Shown: positions 1 to 8,401 of the stretch, piece by piece | How positions within the stretch are numbered: the stretch's first letter is position 1 | Layout of the letters: the number at the start of each line of letters is the position of its first letter | NCBI RefSeq assembly: GCF_021026315.1 | Contig: NZ_JAJNCX010000007.1 | Span: 186,001 to 250,000, forward strand | DNA: 64,000 bases | Reading direction: 5' to 3' | Source of the DNA: Rhizobium sp. C4 | Lineage (GTDB): Bacteria; Pseudomonadota; Alphaproteobacteria; Rhizobiales; Rhizobiaceae | Made by a program: the position numbers and the translations under genes | The notes under the pieces: generated by a model | What the model was told of the DNA's origin: nothing | Seen by the model: only the letters and a program-made list of their open reading frames with translations | The model's database searches: none

Positions 1-34
1 TCAGGCTGCCGCTGTTTTATGCCGGCGCATAAAC

Positions 35-66
35 GCAAAAAACCCGGCGCGGAGGCCGGGCTTTTC
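35..66 (-). terminator. Intrinsic terminator of rpmE
   Basis: A perfect 6-bp GC stem (43-48 with 55-60, loop 49-54) is followed, reading leftwards, by an eight-base U-run encoded at 35-42. It lies just past the rpmE stop codon, so it most likely ends that transcript. Confidence 0.8.
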
Positions 67-87
67 GAAACTAGAATGTCAACAGGA

Positions 88-309
88 TCAGAGGCCGAGG
101 CCGCCGAAGCGCTTGTTGAACTTGGAAACGCGGCCGCCGCGGTCCATCAACTGCTGGTTGCCGCCGGTCCAAGCCGGATGCGACCGCGGGTCGATGTCGA
201 GGTTCAGCACGTCGCCTGCAGCGCCCCACGTGGAGCGGGTTTCGTATTCAGTGCCATCAGTCATGACCACCTTGATCACGTGATAGTCGGGATGAATGTC
301 AGCCTTCAT
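88..309 (-). CDS. rpmE: 50S ribosomal protein L31, cysteine-free type
   Basis: Encodes 73 residues beginning [10 protein letters not shown] and containing [10 protein letters not shown] and KFNKRFGG, the conserved body of bacterial L31, a protein of the large ribosomal subunit near the central protuberance. There is no cysteine, so the zinc-binding CXXC pair of C+ L31 is absent; the C- form is normal in Rhizobiaceae and does not by itself imply a zinc-starvation paralogue. The ATG at 307-309 has a purine-rich AGGAAG/AAGG stretch upstream. The gene stands alone, diverges from the ABC exporter at 526, and ends in a clear terminator. Confidence 0.95.
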   Translation of the reverse strand: MKADIHPDYHVIKVVMTDGTEYETRSTWGAAGDVLNLDIDPRSHPAWTGGNQQLMDRGGRVSKFNKRFGGLGL

Positions 310-525
310 AACCTTGTCTTCCTGCCTAGGATGGGATCATTTGCCGCAGACCATTGCGACATGAGACCCAAACGCGTAAATGGAGCCGCAACCGAAATTG
401 GACGGCCCCGCAATGAGTGCCGTGCCTATACATGAAGGATTGCCGGATAACAAGGCCCGGCGGACAAATCTTGCGCATTCCGCAAGCCTGCCCGCCGCGC
501 GTCGCCGGCGCGGGATCGAGAGGGA

Positions 526-2328
526 ATGGCGTTGAGTGAAGTCGATAATCTGGAGGCGCCGCGCCCGCGGTCTCTGAAGCCTCTTGCAACGCTTCTCCCC
601 TATCTCGGCCACTATCGGGGGATGGTGGTCAAGGCTTTGATTTTCCTCACGCTTGCCGCCGTGACGACGCTGGCTCTGCCGCTCGCAGTGCGCCGCATGA
701 TCGACCACGGCTTCTCGCAGTCGGATGCCGGCTTCATCAACAACTATTTCGGCATGCTGATCGGGCTGGCGCTGATGCTCGCCTTTGCCAGCGCCATGCG
801 ATATTACTATGTCATCTCCATCGGCGAGCGCATCGTCGCGGATCTGCGGCGCGATGTTTACGCCCATGTCATCAAGCTTTCCCCGTCCTTCTTCGACGTC
901 AACCAGTCCGGCGAGATTGTCTCGCGGCTGACGGCGGATACGACTCAGGTGAAGTCGGTGGTCGGTGCCACGGCGTCGCTGGCGCTGCGCAATCTCATCC
1001 TCTGTCTCGGCGGCGCGGCGATGATGGTCTATACCAGCCCGCGCCTGTCGGCCCTCGTTCTGGTCGCCATTCCCTTCATCGTCTTTCCGCTGATTGCCTT
1101 CGGTCGCTCGGTGCGCAAGCGTTCGCGTTCGGCGCAGGACACGCTGGCCGAAGCCTCGTCCTTTGCCAGTGAGTCGATCGGCGCGATCCGCACCGTGCAG
1201 GCCTTCAATGGCGGGCCTGCCGCCGGCAAGCGCTATGCCGATGCGATCGAGGGTTCATTCGGCGCCGCGCAGGCCGCCATTCGCTCGCGCTCGATCCTCA
1301 CGGGCGTTGCCATTTCCATGGTGTTCGGCAGCATTGCCGGCGTGCTCTGGTATGGCGCGCATGCCGTGCTCGACGGTTCGATGTCGGCGGGGACACTCGG
1401 CCAGTTCGTGCTTTATGCCGTCGTTGCCGCCTCCAGCCTGGGTGCGCTTTCAGAAGTTTGGGGCGAGATCGCGCAGGCTTCCGGCGCTGCGGAACGGCTT
1501 TCGGAACTGCTGGCGGAAGTGCCGGCCATCCGCGCGCCGGCCAATCCGAAGCGCTTTCCGGCGACCGCTGCCGGCGCGATTGCCTTCAACGATGTGCGCT
1601 TTGCCTACCCCTCCGCGCCTGAGCGTTCGGCGCTGAAGGGGCTGACCTTCAAGGTCGAACCGGGCGAAACGGTTGCCATTGTCGGCTCGTCCGGGGCAGG
1701 AAAGAGCACCGTTCTGTCGCTGATCCTGCGCTATTACGACACGACGGTGGGCGATATCTCGCTGGATGGCGTTTCGGTGCGCGATGCCGATCCGGCGGAC
1801 TTGCGCGCCCGGCTTTCCATCGTGCCGCAGGATGTGACGATCTTTGCCTCGACCATCCACGACAACATCGCCTTCGGCCGGCCCGATGCCAGCCGCGCTG
1901 ATGTGATTGCGGCGGCCAAGGCTGCGCATGCGCATGAATTCATCGAGCGGCTCGACCATGGCTATGACACGATGTCGGGCGAGCGGGGCGTGACGCTTTC
2001 CGGCGGCCAGCGCCAGCGCATCGCCATTGCCCGCGCGATCCTCAAGAATGCGCCGGTTCTGCTTCTCGACGAGGCGACTTCGGCGCTCGACGCCGAGAGC
2101 GAAAAGCTGGTGCAGAACGCGCTCGACGGGCTGATGCAGGACCGCACGACGATCGTAATCGCGCACCGTCTGGCAACTGTGCTCAAGGCCGACCGCATTC
2201 TCGTCATGGATGACGGGCGCGTGGTGGAAGAGGGCAACCACCAGAGCCTCGTTGCCAAGGGCGGCATCTATGCGCGGCTTGCCTCGCTGCAATTCGACGG
2301 GCGAGAGCTGGCGGAGCTTCAGGTCTGA
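526..2328 (+). CDS. ABC exporter, fused membrane and ATPase domains (MsbA-like)
   Basis: A 600-residue half-transporter of the ABCB/MsbA type, expected to act as an inner-membrane homodimer. About six membrane helices fill residues 30-310 and the nucleotide-binding domain fills 345-585. Visible motifs are Walker A GSSGAGKST near 387-395, signature LSGGQRQ near 491, Walker B VLLLDEATSALD near 511 and the H-loop IAHR near 546. The family exports lipids, lipid A or hydrophobic compounds; the substrate cannot be read from sequence. It diverges from rpmE and has no partner gene, consistent with a self-contained exporter. The start at 526 gives the usual family length. Confidence 0.9.
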   Translation: MALSEVDNLEAPRPRSLKPLATLLPYLGHYRGMVVKALIFLTLAAVTTLALPLAVRRMIDHGFSQSDAGFINNYFGMLIGLALMLAFASAMRYYYVISIGERIVADLRRDVYAHVIKLSPSFFDVNQSGEIVSRLTADTTQVKSVVGATASLALRNLILCLGGAAMMVYTSPRLSALVLVAIPFIVFPLIAFGRSVRKRSRSAQDTLAEASSFASESIGAIRTVQAFNGGPAAGKRYADAIEGSFGAAQAAIRSRSILTGVAISMVFGSIAGVLWYGAHAVLDGSMSAGTLGQFVLYAVVAASSLGALSEVWGEIAQASGAAERLSELLAEVPAIRAPANPKRFPATAAGAIAFNDVRFAYPSAPERSALKGLTFKVEPGETVAIVGSSGAGKSTVLSLILRYYDTTVGDISLDGVSVRDADPADLRARLSIVPQDVTIFASTIHDNIAFGRPDASRADVIAAAKAAHAHEFIERLDHGYDTMSGERGVTLSGGQRQRIAIARAILKNAPVLLLDEATSALDAESEKLVQNALDGLMQDRTTIVIAHRLATVLKADRILVMDDGRVVEEGNHQSLVAKGGIYARLASLQFDGRELAELQV

Positions 2329-2485
2329 GCCCTTTACTTGGCCCTTACGAAATAGTTTGCCGACATAACCTTTAGCGGCTAAATCAGGATCAGCATCCGG
2401 TTGACGCCGTTCCGCCGGTGAAGTTCATTGAGTTTTGCGTGCCTTCATCGCGAAGAAATGAAGGGCGCCACGCGGGAGGGGTTTA

Positions 2486-3757
2486 ATGACCGTCATTATC
2501 GCCGGGGCCGGCATTACCGGCCTGACGCTTGCCATTTCGTGCCATCAGGCAGGCATTCCGTTTCGCATTTTCGAGCAGGTGAGCGAGCTGAAGCCGCTGG
2601 GCGTCGGCATCAATGTGCAGCCGCATGCGGTGCGCGAGCTTTTCGAAATGGGGCTTGAGGCGGAGATGGACGCGATTGGCGTGCGCACCCGCGAGGTCGC
2701 CTATTTCTCCAAGAAGGGCAAGCAGATCTGGTCGGAGCCGCGCGGGCAGTTTGCGGGCTACAAGTGGCCGCAGTTTTCCGTCCATCGCGGCGGCTTCCAG
2801 ATGATGCTGTTCCATGCGCTGGAAGCGCGGGCCGGCAAGGGCACGGTTGTGACGGGCCGCGAGGCGGTCGACTGCAAGGATGTCGATGGCGGCGTCATTG
2901 TCACCTTCCGCGACAAGCAGGGCAATCTTTCGACCGCCGAGGGCACGGTTTTCGTCGCCTGCGATGGTATTCACTCGAACATCCGCGCCAAGTTCTATCC
3001 GGGCGAGGGCGCGCCGCATTGGGGTGGTTCGATCCTCTGGCGCGGCACGGCCAAGGCCAAGCCCTTCATCACCGAAGCGACCATGGGCATGGCCGGCCAT
3101 GAATGGCAGAAATTCGTGACCTATCCGATCGGCAAGCCTGACCCGGAAACGGGCGAGGCCGAGATCAACTGGATTGCCGAACTGAAATTCCCGCCGGACA
3201 AGAAATGGAACCGCGAGGATTATAACCGTCACGGCAATTTCGACGACTTCTTCCCCGCCTTCCAGGATTGGCATTTCGACTGGCTCGACATCCCGAAGCT
3301 GATGCGGGACGGCGGCTATTGCTACGAATTCCCGATGGTGGACCGTGATCCGGTCGAGTGCTGGACTTTCGGGCGCACGACGCTGGCGGGTGACGCGGCG
3401 CATGCCATGTATCCGATCGGCTCCAACGGCGCGTCGCAGGGCATTCTCGATGCCCGCGTGCTGGTGCGCGAATTCATCGCGAACGGTGTCGGCGTTGAGG
3501 CGCTTGCGGCCTATGAGTCCGAGCGCCGGCCGGCAACGACGCGGATCGTCATGGCCAATCGCGGCAATGGGCCGGACCATGTGATGAACATTGTCGAGGA
3601 ACGTTGCGGCGGCGAATTCGAGAAGGTCTCGGATGTGCTGTCCGATGGGGAACTTCAGGAGACTGCCGCGAACTACAAGAAGATCGCCGGCATGGATGTC
3701 GAAGGGCTGAACAGCCGTCCCTCCATCGTGCAGCTGCCGAAGAGGGACGTTGCCTGA
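2486..3757 (+). CDS. FAD-dependent aromatic-ring monooxygenase family (PhzS-like)
   Basis: A 423-residue flavoprotein. The N-terminus holds the dinucleotide fold GAGITGL (residues 7-13), the middle the DG-type motif VACDGIHSNIR, and residues near 305 the FAD ribose motif GDAAHAMYPIGSNGASQ. These define group A flavoprotein monooxygenases; the overall look is closest to the PhzS/flavin-dependent oxidoreductase branch. The substrate is unknown. The ATG follows a strong GGGAGGGG site. The YciI-like gene starts two bases after the stop, so they form a two-gene operon, and a YciI partner often accompanies small-molecule oxygenases. Confidence 0.85.
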   Translation: MTVIIAGAGITGLTLAISCHQAGIPFRIFEQVSELKPLGVGINVQPHAVRELFEMGLEAEMDAIGVRTREVAYFSKKGKQIWSEPRGQFAGYKWPQFSVHRGGFQMMLFHALEARAGKGTVVTGREAVDCKDVDGGVIVTFRDKQGNLSTAEGTVFVACDGIHSNIRAKFYPGEGAPHWGGSILWRGTAKAKPFITEATMGMAGHEWQKFVTYPIGKPDPETGEAEINWIAELKFPPDKKWNREDYNRHGNFDDFFPAFQDWHFDWLDIPKLMRDGGYCYEFPMVDRDPVECWTFGRTTLAGDAAHAMYPIGSNGASQGILDARVLVREFIANGVGVEALAAYESERRPATTRIVMANRGNGPDHVMNIVEERCGGEFEKVSDVLSDGELQETAANYKKIAGMDVEGLNSRPSIVQLPKRDVA

Positions 3758-3758
3758 C

Positions 3759-4070
3759 ATGCCGCATTTTCTCGTCATCTCGCATGACAAGCCGGGCATG
3801 CTGGAGGTTCGCAAGGACAACCGCGCCGCCCATCTCGCTCATGTGAAGACCGGCGGCGGCGGGCTCGTGCGCGTGCTGGTCGGCTCGCCGCTTGGCCGCG
3901 AGACGATGACCGGCACCTGGATGGTGATGGAAGCCGCCGACGAGGCCGCGATTGTCGCCTTCAACGCGGCCGATCCTTACGAGATCGCCGGCCTGTTTGC
4001 CTCGCGCGAGATCCTGCCGATCCACGCCGCCTTCGATCCCTCGCGGATCGTTGCGGAGGATGAGGTTTGA
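3759..4070 (+). CDS. YciI-like protein
   Basis: A 103-residue protein starting MPHFLVISHDKPG. The early His-Asp in SHDKPG, the H-L-x-H segment and the compact alpha/beta pattern match the YciI fold, a ferredoxin-like dimeric barrel with a His-Asp pocket. Some members hydrolyse small chlorinated or lactone compounds; most are uncharacterised. I chose the ATG at 3759 over an in-frame TTG at 3750 because it follows AGAGGG at a normal distance. It is tightly coupled to the flavin monooxygenase, so it may process that enzyme's product (inference). Confidence 0.8.
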   Translation: MPHFLVISHDKPGMLEVRKDNRAAHLAHVKTGGGGLVRVLVGSPLGRETMTGTWMVMEAADEAAIVAFNAADPYEIAGLFASREILPIHAAFDPSRIVAEDEV

Positions 4071-4088
4071 GGCGGTTTGTCCATGTTT

Positions 4089-4112
4089 TGTGTGTATGAT
4101 ATTATACGCACA
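4089..4112 (+). promoter_or_regulatory. Palindromic operator/promoter of the ribbon-helix-helix gene
   Basis: Nine-base arms (4089-4097 and 4104-4112) form an inverted repeat with one mismatch around a six-base centre. The left arm runs into TATGAT (4095-4100), a plausible -10 element, 30 bases before the GTG start of the next gene. Such an arrangement is typical of autoregulation by ribbon-helix-helix antitoxins. Confidence 0.6.
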
Positions 4113-4129
4113 GACATGGAGCGAACCCC

Positions 4130-4402
4130 GTGAACGATCACAAGGAAAGAGCGGCTTTCACGATTTCCAAGGCTCTCAAGGCGGAGCTGGAAGACGTCGT
4201 GCCTGCGTCCAAACGCTCGCGCTTCGTCGAGCAGGCGATCGCCGATGCACTCCTGCGTGAGGCGCGCAAGCGTGCGCTTGATGCACTGGACACGCTTCCT
4301 TCCTACGGCACGAAGGGCGAAGACAGTGTAGATGTTCTGCGCCGGATCAGGCAGGGGCGGGATTCAGAGATCGCTTTGCGTCACCGCGTAGCGGCCGCTT
4401 GA
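4130..4402 (+). CDS. CopG-type ribbon-helix-helix antitoxin-like protein (orphan)
   Basis: A 90-residue protein starting at GTG. Residues 8-40 (AAFTISKALKAEL followed by SRFVEQAIADALL) fit the strand-helix-helix pattern of CopG/MetJ-type DNA-binding antitoxins, and the charged C-terminus could bind a toxin. A palindrome overlapping its promoter at 4089-4112 supports autoregulation. No toxin gene follows on the same strand, so it is either an orphan antitoxin, a free regulator or the remnant of a pair. It may instead act on the convergent small gene at 4381-4575, whose end overlaps its own by 22 bp. Confidence 0.65.
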   Translation: MNDHKERAAFTISKALKAELEDVVPASKRSRFVEQAIADALLREARKRALDALDTLPSYGTKGEDSVDVLRRIRQGRDSEIALRHRVAAA

Positions 4403-4575
4403 AGCGAAGCTGCCCAGCGTTCGACTTCGCTGTGATCGATGCAATCACCAACGCGCTCGAACTTCTCCCATCTTGACTTGACGATGACCCATTCGTTGTC
4501 AGCTGTTGCCGTTTTCTGGAGTTCGGCGGCTTTGTTGGCCGTTTCTTCAGATGCATCGCGGGACAAGTCGGTCAT
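4381..4575 (-). CDS. Small hypothetical protein
   Basis: A 64-residue acidic protein beginning MTDLSRDASEET, with two aromatic-rich stretches (EWVIVKSRWEKFE). I do not recognise a family. An in-frame ATG 42 bases upstream would give 78 residues; the shorter start looks more natural because the extension is Leu/Cys-rich and unlike the rest. It converges on, and overlaps by 22 bp, the ribbon-helix-helix gene. It could be an unrelated conserved small gene or a shadow open frame. Confidence 0.4.
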   Translation of the reverse strand: MTDLSRDASEETANKAAELQKTATADNEWVIVKSRWEKFERVGDCIDHSEVERWAASLQAAATR

Positions 4576-4629
4576 GACGGCTCCGTTTAAAGAATAGCCA
4601 GGCAGGCACGATAGCATTGGCAGGGAACC

Positions 4630-6273
4630 CTACTTCCCCACACTCCGCCCCGCCATGCGGCCGGAGAAGATGCACCCGCCGAGAAACGTCCCTTCCAGCG
4701 CATTATACCCATGATAACCCCCGCCGCCGAAGCCGGCGACTTCGCCGGCGGCGTAGAGGCCGGGGATGATGGTGCCGTTTTCTTCCAGCACGCGGCCTTC
4801 TAGGTCGGTTTGCAGGCCGCCGAGCGTCTTGCGGGTGAGGATGTTGAGCCGGACGGCGATCAGCGGGCCTTTTGACGGGTCGAGCAGGCGGTGGGGTTTG
4901 GCGGTACGCATGATCTTGTCGCCGAGATAGTTGCGCGCGCCTCGGATCGCCGTCACCTGCGCATCCTTGGAAAAGCTGTTGTCGATCTCGCGGTCGCGGG
5001 CTTCGACCACGGCGCGGATGCGCTTGGTGTCGAGGCGGTGTTCGCCGGAGAGTGCATTCATGCCCTCGACCAGGTCTTCCAGATTGTCGCGGACGACGAA
5101 ATCCGCGCCCTTGTCCATGAAGGCCTTGACCGGGGCGTTCGGCTCCTTGCCGAGACGTTTCAGGAGGAGGGGGATGTTCTTGCCCGTCAGGTCCGGGTTC
5201 TGCTCGGAGCCGGAGAGCGCGAATTCCTTCTTGATGATCGCCTTGGTCAGGATGAACCAGCTATAGTCATAGCCGGTCGCCTTGATCGCCTTGAGCGTTG
5301 CCAGCGTATCGAAACCGGGCATGGCGGGGGCGGGGAAGCGATTGCCTTCCGCATCCAGCCAGAGCGAGGACGGGCCGGGCAGGATGCGGATGCCGTGGTT
5401 CGGCCAGATCGGGTCCCAGTTCCGCAAGCCCTCGGTATAGTGCCACATGCGGTCGGCATTGATGACGGAGCCGCGCGCATTTTGCGTGATTTCGATCATG
5501 CGGCCATCGACATGGGCGGGGACGCCCGCGACCATGAATTCCGGCGGCTTGCCGAGCCGGTCCGTCGGCCAGCTCTTGCGCACCAGATCGTGATTGCCGC
5601 CAATGCCGCCGGAGGCAACGAGCGTTGCGCCCGCCGATATCTCGAAATCGCCGACCGGGTTGCGGTTGCTCCGGCCGCCGCGCTGGACCGGATCGGGAGC
5701 GAGAACCGTGCCGCGCGCGCCGGTGACAGCGCCGTTTGTCGTGATGAGTTCATCGACCTGATGACGGAAGCGGAAGGTCAAAAGGCCCCTCGTCTCGGCC
5801 TCGCGGGCGAGGCGGATGAAGGGTTCGAGCACGCCGGGGCCGGTGCCCCAGGTGATGTGGAAGCGGGGGACGGAATTGCCGTGGCTATTGGCGAGCGACC
5901 CGCCGCGCTCGGCCCAGCCGACGACCGGGAACCAGCGCATGCCGAGTGAATGCAGCCAGGGGCGTTTTTCGCCGGCGGCGAAGTGGAGATAGGCTTCGGC
6001 CCATTGGCGCGGCCAATGGTCTTCCGGCCGGTCGAACTGGGCGGAGCCCATCCAGTCCTGGCGGGCGAGATCGAGCGTGTCGCGGATGCGCATGAAGCGC
6101 TGTTCGGGACTGTCGACGAAGAAGAGGCCACCCAGCGACCAGAAGGCCTGTCCGCCGAGGTTCTGCTCGCCTTCCTGATCGATGACGATGACTTTGAGGC
6201 CGCGCGCCGTCGCTTCAGTCGCGGCCACAAGGCCGGCAAGCCCGCCGCCGATCACCAGAAGATCGCAATCCAT
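4630..6273 (-). CDS. FAD-binding dehydrogenase, fumarate-reductase/KstD-like flavoprotein
   Basis: A 547-residue flavoprotein. It opens with the FAD fold VIGGGLAGLVAA (residues 7-18) and ends with the second FAD motif, PGLYAAGEVAGFGGGG and LEGTFLGGCIFSGR, as in the succinate dehydrogenase/fumarate reductase flavoprotein and 3-ketosteroid dehydrogenase superfamily. Annotation pipelines usually call this group simply FAD-binding dehydrogenase. The substrate is unknown. I chose the ATG at 6271-6273 because the 17 residues added by the longer frame are Gly/Pro/Met-rich and precede the fold. It lies 59 bp downstream of the SDR gene on the same strand, so the two may be cotranscribed. Confidence 0.8.
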   Translation of the reverse strand: MDCDLLVIGGGLAGLVAATEATARGLKVIVIDQEGEQNLGGQAFWSLGGLFFVDSPEQRFMRIRDTLDLARQDWMGSAQFDRPEDHWPRQWAEAYLHFAAGEKRPWLHSLGMRWFPVVGWAERGGSLANSHGNSVPRFHITWGTGPGVLEPFIRLAREAETRGLLTFRFRHQVDELITTNGAVTGARGTVLAPDPVQRGGRSNRNPVGDFEISAGATLVASGGIGGNHDLVRKSWPTDRLGKPPEFMVAGVPAHVDGRMIEITQNARGSVINADRMWHYTEGLRNWDPIWPNHGIRILPGPSSLWLDAEGNRFPAPAMPGFDTLATLKAIKATGYDYSWFILTKAIIKKEFALSGSEQNPDLTGKNIPLLLKRLGKEPNAPVKAFMDKGADFVVRDNLEDLVEGMNALSGEHRLDTKRIRAVVEARDREIDNSFSKDAQVTAIRGARNYLGDKIMRTAKPHRLLDPSKGPLIAVRLNILTRKTLGGLQTDLEGRVLEENGTIIPGLYAAGEVAGFGGGGYHGYNALEGTFLGGCIFSGRMAGRSVGK

Positions 6274-6332
6274 GCCGCTTATTCCTACCATACCTGGGCC
6301 TCCCATGCCCGGGCCGCAGGGCAATCAGATGC

Positions 6333-7376
6333 TCAAAGCGGCGTCTCGGTTCTACGCAGGCTAGCGTCCAGCGCGCCGCTGTCCAGTGCGTATTTCAATT
6401 GCTTGAGGCGGATGAAAAGACGGTTGTCGAAGGTGCCGTCGCTCAGGCCATTGTCTCTCAGGAAACGGGCGATTTCCTCGACGCCTTTTTCCAGCGTCCA
6501 TTGCGGCGCGAAGCCCGGCAGCTTCGTCAGCGCCTTGGTGAAATCCACCTTGTAGGAGCGGGGATCGCCGCCGGTTTCGCCGGTGATCTCCAGATTGGCG
6601 GCCGGGAAGGCGGCCTTCACGGCCTCGGCAATGTCGCGCACCTGATAGTTGGCGTCATTGCGGCCGACATTGAAGGCCTGATTGTGGATCGCCTCGCGCG
6701 GCGCGGTCGCGGCGGCAAGGGCTGCGCGGGAAATGTCCTCGATATGAACGAGCGGACGCCAGGGCGTGCCATCCGACATCACCTTGATGATGCCGGCCGT
6801 ATGCGCCCAGCCGGAGAGATTGTTGACGACGAGATCGAAGCGGGTGCGGGGGCTCACGCCATAGGCGGTCGCGTTGCGCATGAAGACGGGCGAGAAGCGG
6901 TCGTTGGCAAGCGCCGAAAGCCGTTCCTCCGAGCGCACCTTGGAGATGGCATAGGCGGAAACGGGGTTGAAGGCCGCTGTCTCGTCCAGTGCGCCCTCGT
7001 TGCCGGCTGCGCCATAAATGGAGCAGGAGGAGGCGAAGATGAAGCGGGAGACGCCGGCGTCGCGCGCCAGTTCGCCAAGCCGAGCGGTTGCTTCCAGATT
7101 GATATCGTAGGTGAGGTCCGGGTTCAGCGCGCCCATCGGGTCGTTGGAGAGGCCGGCCAGATGAATGACGGCATCAATGCCTTCAAGGTCTTCTGCGGTC
7201 ACGTCGCGGATGTCGCGGATGATCTGCCTGTCGGGGAGGATGTCGGGGGTGAGCGGCGACACGCAGCTTTCGAAATAGCCGATATCGAGGCCCGTCGTCT
7301 GGTGCCCAGCGTCGCGTGCCAGCCGTGTCAGAACCGGGCCGATGAAACCCTGATTGCCGGTGATGAGTATATGCAT
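6333..7376 (-). CDS. NAD-dependent epimerase/dehydratase (extended SDR)
   Basis: A 347-residue extended short-chain dehydrogenase. The N-terminus MHILITGNQGFIG carries the GxxGxxG cofactor motif, and the catalytic pair is the YAISK sequence near residue 150 with upstream FASSCSIYG. These fit nucleotide-sugar epimerases/dehydratases used for polysaccharide synthesis. I chose the ATG at 7374-7376 since it places the Rossmann strand at residue 3; the longer frame adds basic residues only. No glycosyltransferase or polysaccharide cluster adjoins it, so the substrate is unclear. Confidence 0.85.
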   Translation of the reverse strand: MHILITGNQGFIGPVLTRLARDAGHQTTGLDIGYFESCVSPLTPDILPDRQIIRDIRDVTAEDLEGIDAVIHLAGLSNDPMGALNPDLTYDINLEATARLGELARDAGVSRFIFASSCSIYGAAGNEGALDETAAFNPVSAYAISKVRSEERLSALANDRFSPVFMRNATAYGVSPRTRFDLVVNNLSGWAHTAGIIKVMSDGTPWRPLVHIEDISRAALAAATAPREAIHNQAFNVGRNDANYQVRDIAEAVKAAFPAANLEITGETGGDPRSYKVDFTKALTKLPGFAPQWTLEKGVEEIARFLRDNGLSDGTFDNRLFIRLKQLKYALDSGALDASLRRTETPL

Positions 7377-7450
7377 GCGTTTCCGCCCCGAAATTCGACC
7401 TTTTGAGGACATTCTATGGGAAGGAACTGACGCGAGGCGTGAGTAGTCGT

Positions 7451-7876
7451 TCAGGCAGCTTCCATCACGGAAACGACGATTGTCTTGCCGAGCGCGCGCA
7501 TGGCGTCCTGCATGGTGGCAATCTTCGTTGCGTGATCCGGATCAAGAATCCGCCGCGCTTCGGCTTCCTGCTTGCCCAGCCGGCGCGCCAGTTCGGTCTT
7601 GGTCAGGCCGGAGGTCCGGAAGGCACTGATAACGGCCAGTTTCATCGCGTCGTCTGCCGCCACCGCAATCGGAGTGCCACATGTCGCAGCGGGCCTGGGC
7701 AGAGGCCGATTTGCCGCCAGTATGCCTCGAAGGGCCAAGCCGAGAGTCTCAACGGCATTGGCGCAGGCATCTTGAAGCGTTTCAGCCTGAGTCAGCGCTT
7801 CTGGCACGTCTTCGAACGACACCAGAAAGCCGCCTTCTGGGTCATCCTCGATCTTCGCGCGGTAACAGAATTCCAT
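7451..7876 (-). CDS. hicB: HicB antitoxin with C-terminal DNA-binding domain
   Basis: A 141-residue protein. Residues 1-65 form the HicB partial RNase H-like fold (FCYRAKIEDDPEGGFLVSFED), and residues 80-115 form a helix-turn-helix (FRTSGLTKTELARRLG). In the HicAB family this protein neutralises the HicA mRNA interferase and represses the operon. It starts 27 bp after hicA ends on the same strand. This toxin-first order is normal for HicAB. Confidence 0.9.
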   Translation of the reverse strand: MEFCYRAKIEDDPEGGFLVSFEDVPEALTQAETLQDACANAVETLGLALRGILAANRPLPRPAATCGTPIAVAADDAMKLAVISAFRTSGLTKTELARRLGKQEAEARRILDPDHATKIATMQDAMRALGKTIVVSVMEAA

Positions 7877-7903
7877 GGGTGTTCCTTTGAAACGTCACCG
7901 CCA

Positions 7904-8098
7904 TCATTCGATGCCGAGCTGCTTTTTTAACAGTCTGACATAACCGGGGGTCAGCTCTCCAGACTTCAACGTGGTCATCCGCCCATTGAGCGTGATCCGG
8001 TAGTGAGACCCTTTTCCCTTGTTGGTGTAAATCTCGAGGATCCAGCCATTCCTGCGGGCCAGCTTTCTGAGCTCTGCAATAAACTGGTCGCGGGTCAT
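7904..8098 (-). CDS. hicA: HicA toxin (mRNA interferase)
   Basis: A 64-residue double-stranded RNA-binding-like domain protein. The catalytic histidine lies in KGKGSHYRI (His32), and the basic surface (RKLARRNGW) fits the family, which binds and cleaves mRNA. The ATG at 8096-8098 gives the typical length of about 60 residues. A 30-bp dyad ends 17 bp upstream (8115-8144). The module occupies the space upstream of tolQ where many relatives carry ybgC and ruvCAB. Confidence 0.92.
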   Translation of the reverse strand: MTRDQFIAELRKLARRNGWILEIYTNKGKGSHYRITLNGRMTTLKSGELTPGYVRLLKKQLGIE

Positions 8099-8114
8099 TC
8101 AAGCCTCACTACTC

Positions 8115-8144
8115 GGACGTTCGCACAAATTTGTACGAAAGTCC
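8115..8144 (-). promoter_or_regulatory. Probable HicB operator upstream of hicA
   Basis: A 30-bp imperfect palindrome matching at 13 of 15 pairs: GGAC at 8115-8118 pairs with GTCC at 8141-8144, and the 20-bp core at 8120-8139 has one mismatch. It ends 17 bp before the hicA start. HicB antitoxins with a helix-turn-helix bind such sites, so autoregulation is likely. Confidence 0.6.
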
Positions 8145-8195
8145 AGTTTGTGAATGTGGAGCGGCCGCGCAAATGCTGCGCTGCATCGATTTTTC

Positions 8196-8211
8196 ATAAC
8201 CAAGTGTTAAC
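8196..8211 (+). promoter_or_regulatory. CtrA-like box upstream of tolQ
   Basis: ATAA-CCAAGTG-TTAAC matches eight of nine defined bases of the CtrA consensus TTAA-N7-TTAAC. It lies 190 bp before the tolQ start, in the gap between hicA and tolQ. Confidence 0.4.
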
Positions 8212-8356
8212 CATAATGGTGTCTTGATGAGATTGATCGAATGCCCGGCAGCCCACGCCTTCCTTTAACCAAATTTGGCAGCAAAGAGGCTAGTCAAGCA
8301 TGGGCGCTAAGAGCGAAGAGCGGCTGCTGCCGGCATATTGATACACATTTTTTCGC

Positions 8357-8377
8357 CGCCCGGTCCAAAGCCGGGCG
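8357..8377 (+). other. Hairpin in the tolQ leader
   Basis: Seven-base perfect arms (8357-8363, 8371-8377) around a seven-base loop, 24 bp before tolQ. Only three T follow, so it is a poor terminator on either strand. It may be a 5' leader structure or a remnant terminator. Confidence 0.35.
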
Positions 8378-8401
8378 TTTGGATTCGAAGGACGCTAGAA
8401 C

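Noticed and set aside
1-34. A short minus-strand frame ending at the window edge (TGA at 1-3)
   Set aside because: Only about nine codons follow an ATG, immediately past the rpmE terminator; too short to support.
2483-3820. A 445-residue minus-strand frame opposite the flavin monooxygenase
   Set aside because: It is the shadow of a real flavoprotein gene and has no family signature.
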